A stretch of DNA of 64,000 nucleotides from Streptomyces mashuensis (GTDB lineage Bacteria > Actinomycetota > Actinomycetes > Streptomycetales > Streptomycetaceae), in assembly GCF_014654785.1 (NCBI RefSeq), contig NZ_BNBD01000014.1, forward strand, positions 62,001 to 126,000. The letters run 5' to 3'. The notes under the pieces were generated by a model. It was not told the origin of the DNA. It did not search any database and was given only the letters and a program-made list of their open reading frames with translations. A program made the position numbers and the translations under genes. Shown here piece after piece: positions 40,225 to 49,099 of the stretch; within the stretch, counting starts at the first letter, position 1, and every line of letters begins with the position of its first letter.

Positions 40225-41297
40225 GCACTGCGGGTGATGCGGGTGACGGCCGGGAGGACGGCGGCGTCCTGGCGTGGTTCCCTGCTGGGCTGCCGCCCGC
40301 GCAGAAGGTGATCGGCCTGTTCGCCGCGAAGTGGGCGATCGGCGCGCTGCGGCCGCTGGTGCTGCTGGGGGTGCCCGACCTGCTGGCCGAGGGGCCGCGC
40401 ACCGCGGCGGACCTGGCGCGCGAGGCCGGCGTGGACCCGGACGTACTGCACCGGCTGCTGCGCGCGGCCGCCGCCGTGGGCGTCGTACGGGAGGCGCAGG
40501 ACGGTACATACGTGCTCGCGCCCGAGGGGCAGGGGCTGCGGTCCGGGGTGCCGGACGGCGTGCGCGAGATGTTCCTCTTCGCGAGCGACCCGGTGATGTG
40601 GCGCCCGTACGAGGAGCTGCCGCACACCCTGCGCACCGGGGAGCCGGCCTTCGGGCGGGCGTTCGGCACGGACTTCTTCGCCTTCCTGCGCGAGCATCCG
40701 GCGACGGCCGCGCTGTTCGACCACGCGATGGTGCAGAACCGCTATCCGGGCACGGACCGGGTCCTGGACGGTTTCGACTTCTCCCGCTTCCCGCGGATCG
40801 CCGACGTCGGCGGCGGGCGCGGCCACTTCCTGGCCGCGATCCTGGCCCGGCACCCGGGCTGCACCGGCGCCGTCTGCGACCAGCCGCAGGTGGTGGCGGG
40901 GGCGAAGGAGCAGTTCGAGCAGCATGGTGTGGCGGACCGGGCCACCGCCGTGGAGACCGACTTCTTCACCTCCGTGCCGGCGGGCTTCGACGCGTACCTC
41001 ATCAAGCACACGCTGCACAACTGGAACGACCGTGACGCGGTGCGCATCCTCAGCCGGGTCCGGGACGCCATCGGCACCGACCTCAACGCGCGGCTGCTGG
41101 TGGTCGACGCGCTGCTCACCGGGCCGGGCGGCTTCGACCTGGGCAAGCTGACGGACGTCGAGATGCTCGCGGTACTCGACGGGCGCGAACGCGACCGGGC
41201 GGACTGGGACCGGATCACGGCGGCGGCGGGATTCGCCCCCGCGGGCGAGGACCCCGAGCCGGGTGACTTGGTGCTGCTGGAGTTCCGGCCGGTGTGA
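40221..41297 (+). CDS. O-methyltransferase 5 (divergent DnrK/MmcR-type)
   Basis: A 358-residue O-methyltransferase, more distant from the other four. It has the canonical IADVGGGRGHFLAAIL SAM loop and KHTLHNWNDRDAV with the catalytic His. The ATG overlaps the P450 stop (ATGA) and follows GGAGG. The N-terminal 15 residues are a Gly/Asp-rich extension. It may act at a different position than the paralogous set. Confidence 0.93.
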   Translation: MSTAGDAGDGREDGGVLAWFPAGLPPAQKVIGLFAAKWAIGALRPLVLLGVPDLLAEGPRTAADLAREAGVDPDVLHRLLRAAAAVGVVREAQDGTYVLAPEGQGLRSGVPDGVREMFLFASDPVMWRPYEELPHTLRTGEPAFGRAFGTDFFAFLREHPATAALFDHAMVQNRYPGTDRVLDGFDFSRFPRIADVGGGRGHFLAAILARHPGCTGAVCDQPQVVAGAKEQFEQHGVADRATAVETDFFTSVPAGFDAYLIKHTLHNWNDRDAVRILSRVRDAIGTDLNARLLVVDALLTGPGGFDLGKLTDVEMLAVLDGRERDRADWDRITAAAGFAPAGEDPEPGDLVLLEFRPV

Positions 41298-41327
41298 AGG
41301 AGCACAGGACGTGAGGAGAGGACCGGC

Positions 41328-42536
41328 ATGAGCAGCGTGGACGGCGGCGACGGCAGCGTCGCGTTCCCCTTCACCGCCCCCGATCCCGTCGCACCACCGC
41401 CCGAGTATGCGCAGTTGCTGCGCGACCGGCCGGTGGTGCGGGCCCGTATCCCCTCGGGCGACCCGGTGTGGCTGGTGGCGCGGCACGAGGACGTCCGCCG
41501 GGTGCTGTCCGACCGGCGGTTCAGCCGCGAGGCCATCACCGCGCCGGGCGCGCCCCGGCTGCTGCCCATCGCCGAGGGCTCGAAGTCCGTCTTCGTCATG
41601 GACCCGCCGGAGCACACCCGGCTCCGCCGTCTGGTGGCCGGTGCCTTCTCCCCCGCCCGGATGCGGGCCCTGCGCCCGGAGGTGGAGCGCCTCGCGGACG
41701 AGCTGGTGACGGCGATGGCGAAGGAGGGCCCGCCCGCCGACCTCATGGCCGGGCTGGCGGGGCCGCTGCCCATCACCGTCATCTGCCGGCTGCTGGGCGT
41801 GCCGTACGAGGACGTGGGCCGGTTCCGGGCCTGGACGGACATCATGCTCAGCTTCGCGCACGGCCGCCGCGAGGAGGTGGTGGCCGCGCGCCAGGCCCTG
41901 AGCCAATACTTGACCGGGCTGATCGCCGCCAAGCGGGCCCGGCCCACCGACGACGTGCTGATGGCGCTGATCGAGGCCGCCGACGACGGCGACCGGCTCG
42001 ACGACGAGGAGCTGCTGGCGTTCGGCTACACGCTGCTGGGCGCCGGCTACCACGCCACCACCGCCGGCCTGACGCACGCCGTGCTCGCCCTGCTGCGCCG
42101 GCCCGGCGAGCTGCGCCGTCTGCGGGAGCGGCCGGAGCTGCTGCCCGCCGCCGTGGAGGAACTCCTGCGCACCTCCCAGGCCGGCGGCGGGCTCGGGGCG
42201 TTGCGCATCGCCACCGAGGACGTCGAGCTGTCCGGGGTGCGGATCGCGGCGGGCGAGGCGGTGCTGCCGCTCATCAACGCGGCCAACCGCGACCCCGCCG
42301 TCTTCACCGACCCCGACACCTTGTGCCTGGATCGCGAGCTCAATCCGCACCTGTCGTTCGGCCACGGCATCCACCACTGTCTGGGCGCCCAGCTGGGCCG
42401 CATGGAGCTCCAGGCGGGCCTCGCCGCGCTGCTGCGGATCCTGCCCGGGCTGCGGCTGGCGGTGCCCGAGACGGAGCTGACCTGGAGCGCGGGCCTGGCG
42501 TTCGCCCGGCCGGACGCGCTGCCGGTCACCTGGTAG
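41328..42536 (+). CDS. Cytochrome P450 with an altered I-helix
   Basis: A 402-residue P450. The heme loop FGHGIHHCLGAQLGR has axial Cys351, and VEELLRTSQ gives ExxR. The I-helix reads AGYHATTAG rather than xETT, so the acid of the acid-alcohol pair that delivers protons to bound oxygen appears to be missing. Such changes occur in P450s using unusual proton relays or doing non-hydroxylating reactions. It is the third P450 in the window and second in this cluster. Confidence 0.93.
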   Translation: MSSVDGGDGSVAFPFTAPDPVAPPPEYAQLLRDRPVVRARIPSGDPVWLVARHEDVRRVLSDRRFSREAITAPGAPRLLPIAEGSKSVFVMDPPEHTRLRRLVAGAFSPARMRALRPEVERLADELVTAMAKEGPPADLMAGLAGPLPITVICRLLGVPYEDVGRFRAWTDIMLSFAHGRREEVVAARQALSQYLTGLIAAKRARPTDDVLMALIEAADDGDRLDDEELLAFGYTLLGAGYHATTAGLTHAVLALLRRPGELRRLRERPELLPAAVEELLRTSQAGGGLGALRIATEDVELSGVRIAAGEAVLPLINAANRDPAVFTDPDTLCLDRELNPHLSFGHGIHHCLGAQLGRMELQAGLAALLRILPGLRLAVPETELTWSAGLAFARPDALPVTW

Positions 42537-42542
42537 GCCGCC

Positions 42543-43196
42543 GTGTTCAGCGACGGCCTCGGGGCGGCGGCGCGGCCCGTGCTGCGGGCGGTGCTCGACC
42601 ACCCGTTCTGGGCCGGGCTGCGCGACGGCACGCTGCCGCCCGCGGCGCTCACGCGCTTCGTGGAGCAGGACACCGGCCACCTGCTGCCCTGCTACGGCCG
42701 CGCGTTCGCGCAGTGCGCCGCGGTGTGCGCGGACGAGGCGGGGGCGGCGTTGCTGGCCCGGTGCGCTGCCGAGACGGCGGCCTCGGCCCCGCGGCTGCGC
42801 GCCGCCCTGGCCGGGCTGGCCCCCGAGCTGGGCGTGCCGCCGCCCGCCGAGGACGTGGCGGCGCTGCCGGCGGTGCGCGACCAGTGCGCGGGGGTGACGG
42901 CCGCCGCGGCGTCGTCGTACGCGGCCGGGCTGGGCGTGGTGCTGCCGTTCATGGTCGTCCACCTGGAGGTGTGCCGGGACCTGGGCGCGCGGGGCCTGCC
43001 CGGCGCGCGGTACGCGCCGTGGCTCGACGCGTACCGTCCGGGCGGCGGCGTGGAGCACGCCGTACGGGCGGTGTGCGCGCTGGCCGACGCCTTCGGTGCC
43101 GCGGCCTCGTCGGCGGCACGTACGGAGGCCGCGACGTGGTACGGCCGCGGCGCGCGGTACGAACTCGCCTTCGTAGAGGCGTGCCTGACGGCGTGA
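42543..43196 (+). CDS. TenA/heme-oxygenase-fold protein lacking the thiaminase cysteine
   Basis: A 217-residue, all-helical protein of the TenA (thiaminase II) superfamily. PFWAGLRDGTLPPAALTRFVEQD matches the family N-terminus, including the pocket Asp. YAPWLDAYRPGGG and YELAFVEACL match the C-terminal half, including the terminal Glu. The catalytic Cys position, normally in a PC dipeptide, reads VLPFMVV here, so Phe stands where Cys should be, and the QDYxY tyrosine is His. Thiamine salvage is therefore unlikely. The fold is shared with diiron oxidases and PqqC, so an oxidase role in the cluster is conceivable. The GTG start lies 6 bp after the P450. Confidence 0.75.
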   Translation: MFSDGLGAAARPVLRAVLDHPFWAGLRDGTLPPAALTRFVEQDTGHLLPCYGRAFAQCAAVCADEAGAALLARCAAETAASAPRLRAALAGLAPELGVPPPAEDVAALPAVRDQCAGVTAAAASSYAAGLGVVLPFMVVHLEVCRDLGARGLPGARYAPWLDAYRPGGGVEHAVRAVCALADAFGAAASSAARTEAATWYGRGARYELAFVEACLTA

Positions 43197-43236
43197 GGCA
43201 CGCCTGAAGCCCCCTTCACCCCACCGAGAGGTGCCC

Positions 43237-44673
43237 ATGGAGCAGACGTCCTCACCCTCCTCTCCGGCCTCCCCCGCAATGCCGTCCGGTACGTCCGTCG
43301 CGCGGCCGGCGGGCACTGCCTCGCTGGTGGCCGCGCTGGTCGCCGCGGCGGTCGCCTGCCAGCTGTGCATCTCGATGCCGACGCCGGCGCTGCCGGACAT
43401 CGCGGACCGGCTGCACACCGGCACCGCGACGGTCGGTATGGCGCAGGCGGTGTTCTTCCTGCTGGGCGGGTTGCTGTCGGTCATCGTGGCGGCGTGCAGC
43501 GACTACGGCCGCACCCGGACGCTGATGGTCGCCGCGCTGGCGCTGGCCGTGGTGGGCTCGATCGTTGCCGCGGCGGCGCCCACGACCGCGGTGTTCGCCG
43601 TGGGCCGGGCCCTGCAGGCCACGGCCACGGCGGTGTTCCCGCTGGCGCTGCGGGTGATGCGGCAGACCCTCGGGCCCCGGGAGTTCGGCCGGGCGATGGG
43701 GCTGATCACGGCCGCGAACGGTGGCATCGTCGGTCTCGACGGGCTGCTGTCGGGCTGGCTCACCGACCGGTACGGCTTCCGCTCGGTGTTCGTGGTGATG
43801 GCCGTGTTCGGCGTGGCCACGATGGTGTTCCTGGCGCGTACGGTGCCGGAGACCGGGCGGTCCTCGACCGGCCGCCTGGACTGGCCGGGCCTGGCCGTGC
43901 TGTCCCTGGGGCTGGCGTGCGTGGAGCTCGGCGTGGGCATGGCGGGCCGGGCTCCGGTGGGCGGGGTGGTGGTCCTGCTGGTGCTGGGGGCGGGGTTCTT
44001 CGTGGCGTTCCCCGTGGTGGAGCGGCGGCGCCCGGAGCCGCTGCTCCCGCCGGGCCATCTGAGCTCGCGCTCCACGTGGCCGGTGCTGCTGACGTCGATG
44101 CTGGTGACGATGGGCATGCTCAGCACCGTCAACTTCGTGGTGCCGGTGTTCGGGCAGAACGACCGCTTCGGGTTCGGCCTGTCGGCCACCGGCGCGGCGC
44201 TGCTGTTCATCGTGCCGGTGTGCCTGGTCAACGTGTTCATGGCGCCGGCGATGGGCACGCTGGCGGCCCGCACCGGCTGGCGCCGCGTACTGCGCTGGTC
44301 CACGGCCCTGATGGTGCCGGTGCTGGTGGCGCTCGCACTGGGGCTCCACTCGCAGGTGCTGGCCGTGCTGCTGGTGGTGCTCGTGGGCTTCGGGCTGGCG
44401 GGGGCGATGACCCCGCTGAACGGGCTGAGCGCCATCCTCGCCGCCCCGCGCAACCCGAGCCTGCTGCCGGGCGTCAACTCGGCGGCGTACGGCATCGGTT
44501 CGTCACTCGGCTTCCTGATGGCGTCGCGACTGGCCGGGTCGTCCGACGCGGCGGGCGCGGCGTCCGCGGACGGGTTCCGGGCGGCGGTGTGGACGGCCGC
44601 GGCCGTCATCGCCCTGGCCTTCGCGGCGTCGCTGCTGATCCGGGGCCGCGCGGGCGACGAGGAGAAGGTCTGA
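43237..44673 (+). CDS. MFS drug-efflux-type transporter
   Basis: A 478-residue inner-membrane antiporter with 12-14 helices. A Ser/Pro-rich cytoplasmic N-terminus is followed by VAALVAAAVACQLCISMPTP and the motif-A region SDYGRTRTLM. GRALQATATAVFPLALRVM (motif C region) is typical of drug-exporting MFS proteins. ATG at 43237 follows GAGAGGTG. As the only transporter in the tailoring cluster it is the likely product exporter and self-protection device. Confidence 0.93.
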   Translation: MEQTSSPSSPASPAMPSGTSVARPAGTASLVAALVAAAVACQLCISMPTPALPDIADRLHTGTATVGMAQAVFFLLGGLLSVIVAACSDYGRTRTLMVAALALAVVGSIVAAAAPTTAVFAVGRALQATATAVFPLALRVMRQTLGPREFGRAMGLITAANGGIVGLDGLLSGWLTDRYGFRSVFVVMAVFGVATMVFLARTVPETGRSSTGRLDWPGLAVLSLGLACVELGVGMAGRAPVGGVVVLLVLGAGFFVAFPVVERRRPEPLLPPGHLSSRSTWPVLLTSMLVTMGMLSTVNFVVPVFGQNDRFGFGLSATGAALLFIVPVCLVNVFMAPAMGTLAARTGWRRVLRWSTALMVPVLVALALGLHSQVLAVLLVVLVGFGLAGAMTPLNGLSAILAAPRNPSLLPGVNSAAYGIGSSLGFLMASRLAGSSDAAGAASADGFRAAVWTAAAVIALAFAASLLIRGRAGDEEKV

Positions 44674-45878
44674 TGGGCTCGGCCGGCGGACGCCGCCGCG
44701 CCGTGGTGGTGGGCGCGGGCATCGGCGGCCTGGCCGCGGCGGCGGGCCTGACCCGGACCGGCTGGGACGTCCTGGTGCTGGAACGCTCCCCGGAGCTGCG
44801 TACCGAGGGCGCGGGCATCTCGCTGCTGGCCAACGCGCAGCGGTCGCTGGACCGCCTCGGCGTCGGCGAACGGGTGCGCGCCCGCGCGGCGGTCATGCTG
44901 CCGGGCGGCGACGGCGTCCGCCGCCCGTCGGGCCGCCGGCTGATGCCGCCCGCGAACCCGGCGTTCGTCCGCCGCCACGGCCTGTCCACGGCTGTGCTGC
45001 TGCGCGCGGAACTCCACGCGGCGCTGCGGGACGCCGTACCGCCGGACCGTATCCGCACCGGTACGGAGGTGACGGGCGTGGAAGAGCTGGCGGGCGGCGG
45101 GGTACGGGTGCGCTACCGGGACGCGACGAAACCCGCCGAGGTCACCGCGGACGTGGCCGTCGCGGCCGACGGCGTGCACAGCCGGCTGCGGGGGCAGCTG
45201 TGGCCGACCGCCCCCGGGCCGGTGTACAGCGGGCACAGCGTGTGGCGGGGCGTGGCCGAGGTGGACCGCCGCGGCGAGCCGGGCGGCACGACGTGGGGGC
45301 GGGGCCTGGAGTTCGGCCGGATGCCGCTGGCCGACGGCCGCGTGTACTGGTACGCCGTGGCGAACACGCCGCCCGGCGCGCACGCCCCGGACGAGCACGA
45401 CCGGGTGCTGCGACGGTTCGGCACCTGGCACGCCCCGATCCCCGCGCTGCTGAAGGCCACTCCCCCGGACCGGGTGCTGCACCACGACGTGTTCGAGCTG
45501 CTGCCGCCGCTGCCCGGCTACGTCGTCGGCCGCACCGCCCTGCTGGGCGACGCGGCGCACGCAATGACGTCGGACCTGGGGCAAGGGGCGTGCCAGGCGC
45601 TGGAGGACGCGGTGGTGCTCTGCGCGGAGCTGGCACGCCACGACGACGTACCGGCGGCTCTGGCGGCGTACGACCGGAGCCGGCGGCCGCGGGCCCAGTC
45701 GGTGGTGGAGGCGTCGCACCGGATGGGCCGTACGAAGCTGCGCGACGCGTGGTGGCAGGTGCTGTTGCGCGACGCGCTGATGGCGCTGGTGCCGCCGCGC
45801 GCGGGCGAGGCGGCACTGGCCCGGATCGGGGACTGGCACCCGCCGGAGCTGACGGACGAGGGAGGGACGGCACGGTGA
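44673..45878 (+). CDS. FAD-dependent monooxygenase (salicylate-hydroxylase-like)
   Basis: A 401-residue class A flavin hydroxylase. VVGAGIGGLAAAAGL binds FAD, AADGVHSRLR gives the DG motif, and TALLGDAAHAMTSDLGQGACQALED the GD motif. It is smaller than the TcmG-like protein at 35,998 and lacks the thioredoxin-like C-terminus. The ATG overlaps the MFS stop (TGATG) and its stop overlaps the NmrA gene, so it is coupled to both. Confidence 0.93.
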   Translation: MGSAGGRRRAVVVGAGIGGLAAAAGLTRTGWDVLVLERSPELRTEGAGISLLANAQRSLDRLGVGERVRARAAVMLPGGDGVRRPSGRRLMPPANPAFVRRHGLSTAVLLRAELHAALRDAVPPDRIRTGTEVTGVEELAGGGVRVRYRDATKPAEVTADVAVAADGVHSRLRGQLWPTAPGPVYSGHSVWRGVAEVDRRGEPGGTTWGRGLEFGRMPLADGRVYWYAVANTPPGAHAPDEHDRVLRRFGTWHAPIPALLKATPPDRVLHHDVFELLPPLPGYVVGRTALLGDAAHAMTSDLGQGACQALEDAVVLCAELARHDDVPAALAAYDRSRRPRAQSVVEASHRMGRTKLRDAWWQVLLRDALMALVPPRAGEAALARIGDWHPPELTDEGGTAR

Positions 45879-46720
45879 TCGTCGTCATCGGGGCGAGCGG
45901 AAACGTAGGCCGCGAGGTCGTGACCAGGCTGCTGGAGCGCGGACTGCGCCCCCGGGCACTGACCCGGAACCCGCAAGGCGCCGCCTTCGCCCCGGGCGTC
46001 GAGGTGCTCGGCGGCGACCTGGACGACCCGGGCACGGCCGACCGGGCCCTGGACGGCGCGGACGCCGCATTCGTGGCAACCGCGGGCCCGGCGGCACCGG
46101 CCCACGACGAGGCCCTGGCCCGGGCGGTGGCCCGCTGCGGGGTGCCGCGCGTGGTTCGGGTGTCGTCGGTGGCGGCCCTGCCGCCGGTGACCGACGCCTA
46201 CGGCACGGCACACGCGGCGGCGGAGGAGGCGTACCGGGCGACGGGTACGGCCTGCACGTTCCTGCGCCCGGCGGCCTTCATGTCGAACACGCTCCAGTGG
46301 GCCTGGTCGGTGAAGGCCGACGGCACGATGCACCAGCCGTTCGGCGACCTCCCGCAGGCGGTGGTGGACCCGGCGGACGTAGCCGAGGTAGCCGTACGCA
46401 CCCTGACGGAACCGGGCCACGAGGGCAAGGCATACACCCTGACCGGCCCGGAACCCCTCACGGCCCGAGACCGCGCCCACCGCCTGGCCCAAGCCCTGGG
46501 CCGCCCCCTGACGTTCGTCGACGCGTCCGAGGAGGAGGCCCACCAAGCAATGGTCAAGGCGGGCCTCCCGGACGACTACGTCACGGCCCTCCTCACCGCC
46601 CTGGGCGACCCGACCCCAGCACGCGGCGCCGTACCACTCCCCACGGTGGAGGAATTGACAGGCCGCCCACCACGCCGCTTCGACACCTGGCTGAAGACAA
46701 ACCTGCACCACTTCCGCTGA
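45875..46720 (+). CDS. NmrA-like NAD(P)-binding reductase
   Basis: A 281-residue atypical SDR of the NmrA/quinone-oxidoreductase-2 group. VIGASGNVGREVVTRLL is the cofactor loop, RVSSVAALPP and FLRPAAFMSNTLQW follow, and a helical C-terminal substrate domain completes it. The GTG overlaps the FAD monooxygenase stop (GTGA). It ends the operon. Reduction of a quinone or ketone is possible. A small GCCCG/CGGGC hairpin at 46724-46737 follows the stop. Confidence 0.88.
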   Translation: MIVVIGASGNVGREVVTRLLERGLRPRALTRNPQGAAFAPGVEVLGGDLDDPGTADRALDGADAAFVATAGPAAPAHDEALARAVARCGVPRVVRVSSVAALPPVTDAYGTAHAAAEEAYRATGTACTFLRPAAFMSNTLQWAWSVKADGTMHQPFGDLPQAVVDPADVAEVAVRTLTEPGHEGKAYTLTGPEPLTARDRAHRLAQALGRPLTFVDASEEEAHQAMVKAGLPDDYVTALLTALGDPTPARGAVPLPTVEELTGRPPRRFDTWLKTNLHHFR

Positions 46721-46762
46721 CCAGCCCGGCGGCGGGCCGACGCACAGCGCAACGCGCCGCGG

Positions 46763-46870
46763 TCAGTCGATGCCTTCGATGATGCGGAAGTCGCGCTCGA
46801 AGCCGTCGGGGAGGGCCACCAGCGCCTTCTGGTATGCCTCGCTCTCGTATGCCGCGACGGCCCGTTCAAA
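46763..46870 (-). pseudogene. 3' remnant of a DUF1330 gene
   Basis: The minus strand reads SFERAVAAYESEAYQ and then GFERDFRIIEGID before a stop. This is the C-terminal helix and last strand of DUF1330 proteins (pattern A-Y-S-x-EYQ then IxEG). Homology stops at about 46870, where LysR-like coding begins on the other strand. A DUF1330 protein has about 95 residues, so roughly the first two thirds are gone. Confidence 0.6.
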
Positions 46871-47713
46871 ACTCGTGCGGCCGCACGGATCGGTATCGCA
46901 CAGCCCGCCCTCAGTGCCCGGATGCGCCGATTGGAGGCGGAACTCGGTACGGCCCTGCTGGTCCGCACCACGCGTAGCGTCGTGTTGACCACGGCCGGTG
47001 CGGCTTTGGCGGAGTCCGCGCCGCCCGCGCTGGCGGCGCTGGACCGGGCATGGGACACCGCCCGGAGCGCGGCAGCCGGCGAACTCGGCACGCTGCGCGT
47101 CGGATACAGCCTCAGCGCCGGGGCCGAGACGGCACCGGCCCTGGTGGACAGGCTGATGCACGGCAACAGCGGACTCGAGGTCGGCGCAGTCCCGATGGCG
47201 ACACCGGAGATCTCCCCCGCGGTCGCCGACGGCCGCATCGATGCCGGGATCACCCGCGGTGAACAGCCGGGCCGTGGCGTGCGCCGGTTCCTGCTGCGGC
47301 GTGCGCGCGTCGGGGTCCAGCTGGCGCAGCACCATCCGCTGGCCGACCACCCGGAGATCGAGATCGCCGACGCGGCCGCGTATCCGCTGCGACTCCCGGA
47401 CCGTGCGGCCAACCCCGTGATCCACGATCAGCTGTCCGCGCTGTTCCGGGACATTCGACCACACCCTCGATTCCACACGCCCGCAGTGTCCTTCGACATG
47501 TCTCAGCGCGACCTGCGCGACGGGCTCACCCTCGCCCCGGCCGGAGAAGCCGCAGCCGCGACACAACCGTCCGGCCTCACCTGGCGACCGCTGCGGGGCG
47601 CGCCCAGCCTGACGTTCCACCTGGTCCTCCCACGCGAACAGTCGCCACTGCACCGTCGCGTCCGTGCCGTCGCCAAAGCCCTGGCGCACGAGCTGCATTG
47701 GCTGGCGGACTGA
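46871..47713 (+). pseudogene. 5'-truncated LysR-family regulator
   Basis: The frame reads TRAAARIGIAQPALSARMRRLEAELG and then the LysR substrate-binding domain to position 47713 (FHLVLPREQSPLHRRVRAV). It therefore starts in the middle of the helix-turn-helix: about 20-25 N-terminal residues, the start codon and the ribosome site are missing. An in-frame ATG at 46922 would give 263 residues but only after the recognition helix. The gene is probably non-functional, or encodes a ligand-binding fragment. Confidence 0.72.
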
Positions 47714-47878
47714 GGGCACAGGTTCAACGGCTCCGCGGCAGGCGGAAGCGACGGCGGATACGGCTCGCCGAACCGGGCTACGCGGCGCCGAAGTCGGATC
47801 GGGCGCAGGTGCGGGTTGTCCGTGGCTACGATGCGGGTGGCTGTGTTCTGCTGACGGCGAGGGCAGGCGGTGCTGGGG

Positions 47879-49099
47879 ATGCGCGTGGTCGTCCTGGGAG
47901 AGTTCCGCGCGGACAGGCTGGTCGCGCCGCTCAGCAGCGGCGGCGCCGATGTCGTCGTCCTCGGGGGTACGGAGCTGGGCTCGTTGCTGGGCCCGGACGT
48001 GGCATGCGCGCAGCTGCCCGACAGCCTGAGCGAGCAGGGGACGCTGCGGTTGCTGACCGGCCTTGGCGCAGATGTCGCGGTGCCGAACATGGGGTGCTAC
48101 GGCCAGGAGCAGTTCCTGCCCGTCTACGCTGCCGCGGCCTGTCGCTTCCGGTCGGAGGGGAAGGGCATGCCTGCCCACCCTCCGGGATTCGCCATGCTGG
48201 CCAGCGACAAGACAGTACTGCACCGCACGGCGCGCCAACGTGGCTGGCCCGTACCGCAGGGCAGGGTGTGCGCGGAGGCGAGGGCCGTGCGCGAGGCGGT
48301 CCGTGAGATCGGGCTTCCTGTTCTGGTCAAGGAAGCCCGTAGCGAGTTCAGCGTCGGCCGGTATTACGTTCGCGACGCGGCGCACCTGGACTCGGTGACG
48401 GACACGGTGAGATTCCCGGTCCTGGTCCAGCAAGCAGTCAGCGGTGAGGAGTTCGGAGTCGAGCTGCTGACCTGGCAGGCATCGACGCTCGCATGGCCGG
48501 TGGCTTCCGTGGGTCGTCTCGACGGGGATTGCGACCCCGGCCGCAGGGTCAGGGTCGCCCCTGCGGCGCTGCCCGCCGGGGCGGAGAACGAACTGGCCGC
48601 CACCGTCCACGACATCGTGCGGGCGTTCCGGCCGTGGGGGCCGTGGCAGATCGATTTTGCCGTGGACGAGGAGGGCCGGCTGAAGGTCATCGAGTTGAAC
48701 GGCCGGCTCAGCGGGGTGTCCAACATGAGCTGGAGGAGCACGGGAGTGGACCCGCACGCGGCGTATGCCCGAGTTGTGCTCGGACGTCCGTTGCCTCGCC
48801 GCGTACGAGCCGCCAGGGTCGTGGTGGAGTTGCTGGTGCCCAATGGCGTGATCCTGCCGCCGGTCCCGGCGGGGCTCGAGCTGACGCTCTTCCCGGGCAC
48901 GCCGATGAACCCGGCTCCCTGCGTCCGCGGATACTCCCGGCCGGTACTCGGCGTACCGGAACACCACGCGGACGCGGCTCACGCCTGGCTGCGCGCCCTG
49001 CCCCCGGGGACGCTTCTGAACACCTTGGACGAGGCGGCATCCCAACTGGACCGCGGTCTGCGTGCCCTGCGGAGCGGGAGCACGTCGCTCCTTGCCTGA
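47879..49099 (+). CDS. ATP-grasp ligase
   Basis: A 406-residue protein of the ATP-grasp superfamily, which joins a carboxylate to an amine or thiol through an acyl phosphate. The pre-grasp domain starts MRVVVLGEF; LPVLVKEARSEFSVGR is the ATP-binding grasp strand with its Lys. QQAVSGEEFGVEL and IDFAVDEEGRLKVIELNGRLSG carry the metal-binding Asp/Glu/Asn set. A GTG at 47870 is an alternative start. A TACGAT (47827-47832) is a possible -10. In a biosynthetic setting it could form an amide or dipeptide. It stands immediately next to the convergent oxygenase gene. Confidence 0.85.
   Translation: MRVVVLGEFRADRLVAPLSSGGADVVVLGGTELGSLLGPDVACAQLPDSLSEQGTLRLLTGLGADVAVPNMGCYGQEQFLPVYAAAACRFRSEGKGMPAHPPGFAMLASDKTVLHRTARQRGWPVPQGRVCAEARAVREAVREIGLPVLVKEARSEFSVGRYYVRDAAHLDSVTDTVRFPVLVQQAVSGEEFGVELLTWQASTLAWPVASVGRLDGDCDPGRRVRVAPAALPAGAENELAATVHDIVRAFRPWGPWQIDFAVDEEGRLKVIELNGRLSGVSNMSWRSTGVDPHAAYARVVLGRPLPRRVRAARVVVELLVPNGVILPPVPAGLELTLFPGTPMNPAPCVRGYSRPVLGVPEHHADAAHAWLRALPPGTLLNTLDEAASQLDRGLRALRSGSTSLLA

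Noticed and set aside
35998-40509. A 1503-codon minus-strand open frame
   Set aside because: Only the part up to 37647 is the FAD hydroxylase. The upstream extension is antisense to methyltransferase 4 and the P450, both with clear motifs.
42543-43196. A thiamine salvage enzyme (TenA)
   Set aside because: The catalytic Cys is absent and no thiamine genes are near.
46922-47713. An intact LysR regulator starting at 46922
   Set aside because: The start would fall after most of the helix-turn-helix, and coding similarity continues upstream to 46871 where it ends abruptly.
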